Shown piece by piece: positions 1 to 4,879 of a stretch of DNA of 6,584 nucleotides. The DNA comes from an uncultured Oscillibacter sp. (GTDB lineage Bacteria; Bacillota; Clostridia; Oscillospirales; Oscillospiraceae): NCBI GenBank assembly GCA_948435975.1, contig CAOJHG010000128.1:1-6584 (forward strand), read 5' to 3'. The translations under genes and the position numbers were made by a program. The notes under the pieces were generated by a model. That model was not told where the DNA came from. It did no database searches and worked only from the letters and a program-made list of their open reading frames with translations. The stretch's first letter is position 1; every line of letters starts with the position of its first letter.

Positions 1-774
1 CTCCTGGCCGCCGCTGGATTCTGCTGCCTGCTGGTGCTGGCACTGCGGCTTTGTCCAAAAAATAATACCGATTTTACTGGACAGCGCCGCCTTCGGCTTC
101 CTGGAGATGCAGCTTATGATACCTGCCGCTTGCTGGAGGAGGAAACCGGTATCCAAATCTTCTATCTCCCCGAGTGGACAGAGAAGGAGGACGGCTTTCT
201 GCACTATGACGATTTCGAGCGCTTCCAGTGGGACAAGGCGTATTTTCAGGATGTCCTTGAAGAGCTGGAGAAAATGCGGGAGGCATTCCAGCGCTATCCG
301 GAAGGATTCCTCCGAGAAGTCACGGCGGGGAAGGGCGAACGAGCGGTTCAGATTGTCCTGTGCCCATACACCTACGACGGCTATGCCAGCTATGGCCGGT
401 ATGTCCACGACCACTCCGAGAACGAGGCAAAAGTGGACTGCATCTATTACACCGGCCGGGGAGACAGCCAATATTACAGCCATGAAATGGGGCATATGGT
501 ACTGACTGCCGCCGCGATGAGGAGCGGGTGGCAGGCTTTCTGCGACGCCTGGGACGGCTGCGGGGATGGGTGGGTGTCCGATTACGCCCGGACCAGCCGC
601 TCTGAAGACTGGGCGGAGACATGGGCCTGGCTGTGGCACCAGAGGGACGCGGTAGAAAAGCGGTGCCAGGAGAGTGAGCCGCTTCTTGCCAAAGTACGCC
701 TGCTGAGCGGGCTTTTGACAGAAAATTACAGTACGGTGACGGAGTCCGGGCTTCCATGGGACTCTCTGTTGTGA
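1..774 (+). CDS. Membrane-anchored or exported HExxH zinc metallopeptidase, 5' end truncated by window
   Basis: The reading frame is open from base 1, so the true start lies upstream. A GTG at 34 is possible but would cut a hydrophobic run: codons 1-18 read as a leucine/alanine/cysteine-rich stretch, which looks like a signal peptide or membrane anchor. No clean lipobox is seen. The rest should be extracytoplasmic. Counting from the GTG at 34, H150-E151-M-G-H154 is a classic HExxH zinc site with a catalytic Glu. About 37 residues later comes Y184-ARTSRS-E191-DWAE. A Tyr seven residues before an E-x-x-A-E helix fits the third zinc ligand and transition-state Tyr of gluzincins of the anthrax lethal factor type. 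E191 as third ligand is inference. Several Cys and many Trp/Tyr residues surround the site. The CAP-domain gene follows after 24 bases, so the two are probably co-transcribed. The substrate is unknown, and no specific family could be assigned. Confidence 0.8.
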   Translation, partial: LLAAAGFCCLLVLALRLCPKNNTDFTGQRRLRLPGDAAYDTCRLLEEETGIQIFYLPEWTEKEDGFLHYDDFERFQWDKAYFQDVLEELEKMREAFQRYPEGFLREVTAGKGERAVQIVLCPYTYDGYASYGRYVHDHSENEAKVDCIYYTGRGDSQYYSHEMGHMVLTAAAMRSGWQAFCDAWDGCGDGWVSDYARTSRSEDWAETWAWLWHQRDAVEKRCQESEPLLAKVRLLSGLLTENYSTVTESGLPWDSLL

Positions 775-798
775 CCCGGCTGAATAAGGAGGATACCC

Positions 799-1431
799 AT
801 GATGAAGAAGCAACACGCGGTCCTGCTGCTAGGGGCGGCTGCCGTGCTTAGCGCGGTCCTGATTTCCGGCGCGAAAAGACCAGCGGTAGACACCGGCTCC
901 CCTGGTCCGGGCGCACCTGGCCAAAAGGAAGCGCACGAGATTTTTTCCCAAGAGGCCAATGAAGAGAGCCTGGAGATTGACAGCGGGGACGTGCCTTTGA
1001 GCGGACTGCCTGTGCTCCCTGAGGAGAGCGGGCAGGAGATGGATGGAGCGGCATACATTGACGGGGTCCTGGCTTTGGTGAACGCGGCGCGGGCTGAGGC
1101 AGGGCTTTCTGCGCTGATGGTGGACGAGACGCTGTGCGGCGCGGCGGACATCCGGGCGAAGGAATGCTTGGAGAGCTTCAGCCATACCCGCCCAGATGGT
1201 TCGGCTTACAAAACGGCGATCACCGGCGCGGGCATCACGGCTGAATATACAGGCGAGAACCTGGCGGTTGGGCACACAACAGCGGAGCAGGTGATAGAAT
1301 CCTGGCTTCGCTCAGAGGGACACCGGGCGAATATCCTTGGCGAGCATTACACCAGGATTGGAATTTCCCGGGAGGAAAACACCTCTGGACGGTATCGGGG
1401 CTATACCTGGGTGCAGCTTTTTGCGTCTTGA
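799..1431 (+). CDS. Secreted CAP/SCP-domain protein (YkwD-like)
   Basis: This 210-residue protein starts at ATG 799, with AAGGAGG at 786-792 six bases upstream. ATG 802 is a less well spaced alternative. Residues 1-25 form a signal peptide (MMKKQ n-region, long Leu/Ala/Val core, possible cleavage near SGA-K). Residues 26-83 are a Pro/Gly- and Glu-rich linker, probably disordered. Residues 86-210 are a CAP (cysteine-rich secretory protein/antigen 5/PR-1) domain of the bacterial type, with the hallmarks in order: H129 in FSHTRPDG, E153 in GENLAVG, H175 in SEGHRANIL, and the terminal YTWVQLFA strand. H129, E153 and H175 line the usual CAP cavity. C113 and C123 could form a disulfide. Bacterial CAP proteins are exported, and most have unknown biochemical roles. 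The protein probably acts at the cell surface with the upstream metallopeptidase. Confidence 0.92.
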   Translation: MMKKQHAVLLLGAAAVLSAVLISGAKRPAVDTGSPGPGAPGQKEAHEIFSQEANEESLEIDSGDVPLSGLPVLPEESGQEMDGAAYIDGVLALVNAARAEAGLSALMVDETLCGAADIRAKECLESFSHTRPDGSAYKTAITGAGITAEYTGENLAVGHTTAEQVIESWLRSEGHRANILGEHYTRIGISREENTSGRYRGYTWVQLFAS

Positions 1432-1611
1432 TTGAATCGCATGGCAATGGAATGTGTTCTCCTTTCTGACCAGATATGCAGGCGGATTTTTTCCAATTTT
1501 TTTGCCGGGCAGGACAAAATCATAAAATCCCTTTCTGGCCTGCTCAGAAAAATATGATGCAGAAGGTAATATCATTGCATTTCTATAGGAAATATATGTA
1601 ATAGGACGGCA

Positions 1612-1630
1612 GGAAGGAGCTTCCCTTTTT
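1612..1630 (+). terminator. Weak candidate terminator downstream of CAP gene
   Basis: GGAAG (1612-1616), a GAG loop and CTTCC (1620-1624) form a 5-bp stem, followed by C and five T residues. It points the right way to end the metallopeptidase-CAP transcript but lies about 180 bases past the stop codon and the stem is short. Confidence 0.3.
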
Positions 1631-1789
1631 GCGGCGCATGTGGAATTTTCGCTCCTGGTTTTTGGAGGGGGCGCAGAGTAGCCGCAGAAACGGTTTTAAG
1701 GGGCTGTAGAGGCGCTGGACGGGTGGGGGTAGTGTAATTCCTTGCGTAAAGAATTGAGGGCCGTTAAAACGCGCTTAAATTGAAAATGA

Positions 1790-1829
1790 GAAAGAGGAAA
1801 GACGCGGGCATGTACGTCTTTCCTCTTTC
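1790..1829. repeat. Perfect 15-bp inverted repeat (stem-loop)
   Basis: The left arm GAAAGAGGAAAGACG (1790-1804) and right arm CGTCTTTCCTCTTTC (1815-1829) are exact reverse complements with a 10-base loop (1805-1814). Read on the minus strand, the stem is followed by a moderately T-rich stretch (TCATTTTCAATTT), so it could stop leftward transcription. Read on the plus strand there is no T tract. The left arm is almost all purine and the right arm almost all pyrimidine. Confidence 0.75.
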
Positions 1830-2081
1830 AATTGTCCGCGGGACGGGCGTATTTCAAGCTCAAGGCCCCCAGATGGGGTTTTGTGGGAGTGGAGAGGAGG
1901 GAATTCGTGTCGTCTGGCGGAAAATGGGCGGTATGTGGTCTTTATCTGAAATCTCTGGGCATATCTGTCAAGAGAGCCGGCAGCGTCTGTTTATGGGGCG
2001 GGATTTTCTCCCAGGGAATTATGGGAATACCCGCAGCAGAGAGGGGGGTGGAAAATCCTACCAATTCAGTGTTATAATTCA

Positions 2082-2108
2082 GGCCGGAGCTGGATGCCAG
2101 CCCCGGCC
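2082..2108 (-). terminator. GC-rich hairpin after the AbrB-like gene, probable terminator
   Basis: On the minus strand this is a 12-bp stem (GGCCGGGGCTGG / CCAGCTCCGGCC, one G-U wobble) with a CAT loop, starting about 30 bases past the regulator's stop codon. On the plus strand the wobble becomes an A-C mismatch, so the structure favours the minus strand. The tail is TGAATTATAA, A/T-rich but without a proper T run, so efficiency is uncertain. Confidence 0.55.
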
Positions 2109-2138
2109 CCTCACATTGCTTGTTTCATCCATCGGCAC

Positions 2139-2381
2139 TTACAGCAGCTTCAACGCTTTCAGGCACTTGGGGCACACATTTTTCTCTTTGAATACGGTGA
2201 TATCTTTGGTTATGTTGCAGAAAATACAGCTCGGTTTGTACTTCTTGAGAATAACCGATGAGCCCTCCACATAGATTTCCAGTGCGTCGCGCTCTGCTAT
2301 ATCCAGTGTCCGGCGCATCTCGATGGGGAGCACGATTCTGCCCAGCTCATCCACCTTCCTCACGATTCCAGTTGATTTCAC
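2139..2381 (-). CDS. abrB: AbrB-family transition-state regulator with C-terminal zinc-ribbon-like tail
   Basis: This 80-residue protein starts at GTG 2381, with AAAGGAG (2394-2388) six bases upstream. A longer in-frame extension to 2444 has no ribosome site and adds unrelated residues. Residues 1-50 are the AbrB/SpoVT-type swapped-hairpin DNA-binding domain and closely follow Bacillus AbrB, including KSTGIVRKVDELGRIVLPIE, MRRTLDIAE and DALEIYVEG. The C-terminal part lacks the Bacillus AbrB-C domain. Instead it has C52-x2-C55 and C70-x2-C73 fourteen residues apart, a spacing that suits one structural zinc. To my knowledge clostridial AbrB homologues share this form. The family acts as DNA-binding dimers or tetramers that hold post-exponential and sporulation genes off during growth. 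The gene is monocistronic, divergent from spmA, and its promoter region holds 0A-box-like sites. Confidence 0.92.
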   Translation of the reverse strand: MKSTGIVRKVDELGRIVLPIEMRRTLDIAERDALEIYVEGSSVILKKYKPSCIFCNITKDITVFKEKNVCPKCLKALKLL

Positions 2382-2434
2382 AATAAACTCCTTTCTCCGA
2401 TATATGGTCTCCCACTGTGCTTGAGGGTGAGTTG

Positions 2435-2464
2435 ACAATAGCATTCTCTACCGGTATTTGTCAA
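2435..2464 (-). promoter_or_regulatory. Predicted vegetative promoter of the AbrB-like gene
   Basis: Reading leftwards, a perfect TTGACA -35 (2464-2459), an 18-base spacer and an extended TGC-TATTGT -10 (2440-2435) fit a sigma-A promoter. Transcription would start near 2428, leaving a leader of about 45 bases before GTG 2381. The -35 lies inside one of the tandem 0A-box-like repeats and another such site covers the -10, which fits repression by an activated response regulator. Confidence 0.6.
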
Positions 2465-2479
2465 CAGTTTGTCAACAGT

Positions 2480-2508
2480 TTGACAAGTATTTACATTTTG
2501 TTCACAAT
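2480..2508 (+). promoter_or_regulatory. Possible promoter for spmA-spmB
   Basis: TTGACA (2480-2485), a 17-base spacer and CACAAT (2503-2508, four of six to the -10 consensus) form a plausible promoter about 30 bases before ATG 2541. In Bacillus, spmAB is read in the mother cell under sigma-E. The CACAAT box partly resembles a sigma-E -10, but no convincing sigma-E -35 is seen. The sigma factor is therefore unresolved. Confidence 0.35.
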
Positions 2509-2540
2509 TTGTCGAAGAATTTGCAGAAGGAGGGATTCCC

Positions 2541-3122
2541 ATGGAAATGGCATGGGTTTGGAGCGGAATGGTGGTGCTGTCCCTGCTGTTTGGAACGGCC
2601 TTCGGACGGCTGGACGCTGTTGCGAATGCCGCGCTGGAAGGGGCGAAGTCTGCCGTCGATCTCAGCCTTTCCATGGCGGGGGTCCTCTGCCTGTGGAGCG
2701 GCGTTATGGAAATCATGAACGCCTGCGGTATCTCCGCCGGGCTGGCGCGGGCCTTTCGTCCGGTTCTCCGGCGGCTCCTGCCTAACGCCTGCCGGGATGA
2801 GGAGACGCTGGCCGCCGTATCCGCCAATGTGTCTGCGAACCTCCTGGGCCTGGGGAACGCGGCCACGCCTCTGGGCATTCGGGCGGCGCGGAGGATGGCG
2901 CGGGGATGCGGCGGCACGGCAAGCAATGAACTCTGCCTCCTGGTAGTGCTGAATACGGCGTCGATCCAACTGATTCCGGCTACAATCGCCTCGGTCCGGG
3001 CGGCAGCGGGGTGCCAGACTCCTTTCGACATCCTTCCGGCGGTTTGGCTGGCGTCAGTGCTGTCCGTGGCGGCGGGATTAACGGCGGCGTGGCTGCTGTC
3101 TCACAGGAGGAAAGAGCGGTGA
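2541..3122 (+). CDS. spmA: Spore maturation protein A
   Basis: The 193-residue integral membrane protein starts at ATG 2541, seven bases after AAGGAGG (2527-2533). Bacillus SpmA is of similar length. Hydrophobic segments lie around residues 5-22, 40-60, 130-150 and 165-186. The nucleoside-recognition (GATE) domain signature is present: N96 and N100 precede LLGLGNAATPLG (101-112), and NTASIQLIP (138-146) follows before a basic C-terminus. SpmA and SpmB are needed in Bacillus for full dehydration of the spore core and heat resistance. Their molecular transport role is not settled. The stop codon overlaps the spmB start by four bases, implying translational coupling. In Bacillus the pair follows dacB; here it instead lies divergent from the AbrB-like regulator. 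Confidence 0.93.
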   Translation: MEMAWVWSGMVVLSLLFGTAFGRLDAVANAALEGAKSAVDLSLSMAGVLCLWSGVMEIMNACGISAGLARAFRPVLRRLLPNACRDEETLAAVSANVSANLLGLGNAATPLGIRAARRMARGCGGTASNELCLLVVLNTASIQLIPATIASVRAAAGCQTPFDILPAVWLASVLSVAAGLTAAWLLSHRRKER

Positions 3123-3634
3123 ATCTGAGTTCGTTGGTGATCCCGCTTCTGCTGGCGGCGGTGGCGGTGTACGGCATGGGGAAGCGGGTGGATGTCTATG
3201 CCGCCCTGACCCGCGGCGCGGAAGAGGGATTGACGGTGCTGCTGCGGATCGTTCCTGCGCTGGTAGGGCTGCTGACGGCGGTATCCATGTTCCGGGCGTC
3301 GGGGGCGATGGAGTGGCTGTCGGGGCTGTGCGCGCCAGTGCTGGAGCTTTTTGGTATTCCTCCGGAGACGGCCCCGCTGATGCTGATCCGCCCTGTGTCG
3401 GGAAACGGGGCGTTAGCGGTGGCAAGCGACCTGATGGCGTCCCATGGACCTGACAGCTATATTGGACGGGTGGCGGCGGTGATGCTGGGAAGCACGGAGA
3501 CCACTTTTTATACTATCGCCGTCTATTTCGGTTCGGCGGGCATCACGAAAACCCGGCACGCCGTTCCCGCTGCGCTGGCCGCCGATCTGACCGGCTTTGC
3601 GGCGGCAGCCCTGGCGGTGCGGCTGCTCTTCTGA
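3119..3634 (+). CDS. spmB: Spore maturation protein B
   Basis: The 171-residue membrane protein starts at GTG 3119, inside the GTGA overlap with spmA, with AGGAGG at 3105-3110 eight bases upstream. The frame is open further upstream, but only this start has a ribosome site and gives the usual family length. Hydrophobic segments lie near residues 5-20, 37-57, 118-140 and 150-171. The SpmB signature is clear: RPVSGNGALA (91-100), GPDSYIGR (110-117), GSTETTFYTIAVYFGSAGI (124-142) and RHA (146-148). It carries the second GATE domain and is expected to work with SpmA in the forespore-surrounding membrane during late spore maturation. A strong terminator follows 61 bases past the stop. Confidence 0.93.
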   Translation: MNLSSLVIPLLLAAVAVYGMGKRVDVYAALTRGAEEGLTVLLRIVPALVGLLTAVSMFRASGAMEWLSGLCAPVLELFGIPPETAPLMLIRPVSGNGALAVASDLMASHGPDSYIGRVAAVMLGSTETTFYTIAVYFGSAGITKTRHAVPAALAADLTGFAAAALAVRLLF

Positions 3635-3695
3635 ACGAAAGACCAAGGGGAAAATTTCTGAAAAAAATTATCCTACGAAAAAGAGAAGAAATGAG

Positions 3696-3733
3696 AAATG
3701 CAGGAAGGGCCGGAAAACCCTTCCTGCATTTTT
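3696..3733. terminator. Rho-independent terminator shared by spmAB and asnA
   Basis: A perfect 14-bp stem (3696-3709 pairing with 3718-3731, core GCAGGAAGGG / CCCTTCCTGC) with an 8-base loop is followed by a TTTTT run on the plus strand. It ends the spmAB transcript. On the minus strand the same stem is followed by TCTCATTTCTTCTCTTTTTC, so it probably also ends leftward transcription from asnA, whose stop is 55 bases away. Confidence 0.88.
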
Positions 3734-3787
3734 GCATTTATCTGGAAAAAACAAGGGCGGAAAATTGGAAGTATATTTACCAGTTTT

Positions 3788-4795
3788 TCACAAAAGGGTG
3801 ATCCCGGCTCTCTCGCATGTCTCCAGGGTCTCCCGGTCCCACAGGCTGGCCTGGACCTCCCCGATGTGGCACGCCCCCAGCAGGAGCATACACAGCCGGG
3901 ACTGTCCGATACCGCCGCCGATGGACTGGGGTAATTCCCCGTTCAGCAGCATCTTATGGAAGGGCAGCTCCCGCCGGCTGTCGCACCCTGCGGCGGTCAA
4001 CTGGCGGTCCATGGCGGCGGCGTCTACCCGGATGCCCATGGAGGACACCTCAAAGGCCCGATTCAAGACCGGATTCCACATGAGGATGTCGCCGTTCAGG
4101 TCCCAATCGTCATAGTCCGGGGCCCGGCCGTCATGACGCTGCCCGGATTTCAGGGTTTTGCCAATCTGCATGAGGAATACGGTCCGGTGGAGGCGGCAGA
4201 TTTCTCCTTCCCGTTCCTGGGGGATGAGGTGGGGGAAGCGGTCTTCCAGTTCCTGGGTGGTGATGAAGTACACATCCCGGTCGGGACGGAAGGTCAAGGC
4301 GGGGAAATGGTTGCGCAGGACGGAGGCCGTGTCGCAGATGGCCCCCACGATGTCCCGCACGGTGTCCTTCAAATACTGTAGGTTCCGGTCCTTGGGCCCC
4401 ATGTGCTTTTCCCAGTCCCACTGGTCCACATAGATGGAATGGAGATTATCTACCTCTTCGTCCCGGCGGATGGCGTTCATGTCGGTGAAGAGCCCCGCGC
4501 CCGGCTGAAACTCATAGCGCTTCAAGGCGAGGCGCTTCCATTTTGCCAGGGAGTGGACCACCTGGCCTTCTGCGTTCACGTCGGGGATATCAAAGCTGAC
4601 AGGCCGCTCTACGCCGTTGAGATCGTCGTTGAGGCCGGTGCTGCCCTCGACGAACAGGGGGGCGGAGACTCGGTGCAGGTTCAGGCGGACGGTGAGATTA
4701 TGCTGAAAGTCGGCGTGGATGAGCTCGATGGCACGCTGAAGCTCGTTGTTGGTCAGGGGCATCCGGTAGCCGGTGGGGATGGTGAGTTTACTCAT
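3788..4795 (-). CDS. asnA: Aspartate-ammonia ligase (asparagine synthetase A)
   Basis: The 335-residue cytoplasmic enzyme (E. coli AsnA has 330) makes asparagine from aspartate, ammonia and ATP, releasing AMP and PPi. It has the class II aminoacyl-tRNA synthetase-like fold. Visible family blocks are APLFVEGSTGLNDDLNG (45-61) for substrate binding, HSLAKWKRLAL-x-RY (81-94), YVDQWDWEKHM (122-132), SSMGIRVD (251-258), and PQSIGGGIGQSR (289-300), where R300 is the motif-3-like arginine. It is the only reasonable start in frame: ATG 4795 gives MSKLTIP, as in Firmicutes relatives. The ribosome site is poor (AAAGGA at 4814-4809, thirteen bases away). It follows gltX by 84 bases on the same strand with no terminator between, so read-through from gltX is likely. 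The AT-rich gap might hold a weak promoter of its own. No T-box is seen. Confidence 0.96.
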   Translation of the reverse strand: MSKLTIPTGYRMPLTNNELQRAIELIHADFQHNLTVRLNLHRVSAPLFVEGSTGLNDDLNGVERPVSFDIPDVNAEGQVVHSLAKWKRLALKRYEFQPGAGLFTDMNAIRRDEEVDNLHSIYVDQWDWEKHMGPKDRNLQYLKDTVRDIVGAICDTASVLRNHFPALTFRPDRDVYFITTQELEDRFPHLIPQEREGEICRLHRTVFLMQIGKTLKSGQRHDGRAPDYDDWDLNGDILMWNPVLNRAFEVSSMGIRVDAAAMDRQLTAAGCDSRRELPFHKMLLNGELPQSIGGGIGQSRLCMLLLGACHIGEVQASLWDRETLETCERAGITLL

Positions 4796-4879
4796 GTGTT
4801 GAAACCAGTCCTTTGATGAAATTTGAATAAAGATATATATTAAATGTATCTGCCACGGGAAATGAGGGAAATGGAAGGC

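Larger units (their letters stand above)
1432..2138. other. Long intergenic gap between convergent genes
   Basis: About 700 bases separate the end of the CAP gene and the end of the AbrB-like gene. The first part (about 1480-1600) is visibly richer in A/T runs than the coding regions. The only frame of any length on the plus strand (TTG 1780 or ATG 1786 to 2274) has no Shine-Dalgarno site, no recognisable motif, and runs antisense into the regulator gene. A minus-strand frame over 1312-1575 also lacks a ribosome site and overlaps the CAP gene. Structures seen are a weak hairpin at 1612-1630, a perfect inverted repeat at 1790-1829 and a GC-rich hairpin at 2082-2108. No tRNA, rRNA or riboswitch was recognised. 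Confidence 0.7.
2431..2516. promoter_or_regulatory. Cluster of Spo0A-box-like sites in the abrB-spmA divergent region
   Basis: Compared with the Bacillus 0A-box consensus TTTGTCRAA, one exact match is seen at 2508-2516 (TTTGTCGAA). 8-of-9 matches lie at 2457-2465 and 2468-2476 (TTTGTCAAC, in tandem at 11-base spacing) and at 2479-2487 on the minus strand (CTTGTCAAA). A weaker 7-of-9 match lies at 2431-2439 on the minus strand. They span the predicted abrB promoter and the leader of spmA. Binding by Spo0A is inferred from sequence only. No spo0A gene lies in the window. Confidence 0.6.

Noticed and set aside
1507..1545. Possible 7-bp stem (GGGCAGG / CCTGCTC) with a 25-base loop
   Set aside because: Short stem with one G-U pair and a long loop, with no T tract after it; within chance expectation.
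1312..1575. Minus-strand frame of 87 codons overlapping the end of the CAP gene
   Set aside because: No ribosome site before the ATG, and much of it is antisense to the conserved CAP domain. A genome-wide search for the 1432-1575 part as a dispersed repeat would still be worthwhile.
1780..2274. Plus-strand frame of 164 codons in the intergenic gap
   Set aside because: No Shine-Dalgarno site, no recognisable motif, begins on the inverted repeat and ends antisense inside the AbrB-like gene.
2378..3031. Minus-strand frame of 217 codons antisense to spmA
   Set aside because: Low-complexity Arg/Ala/Ser-rich translation typical of a shadow frame, and spmA on the plus strand is well supported by motifs and ribosome site.
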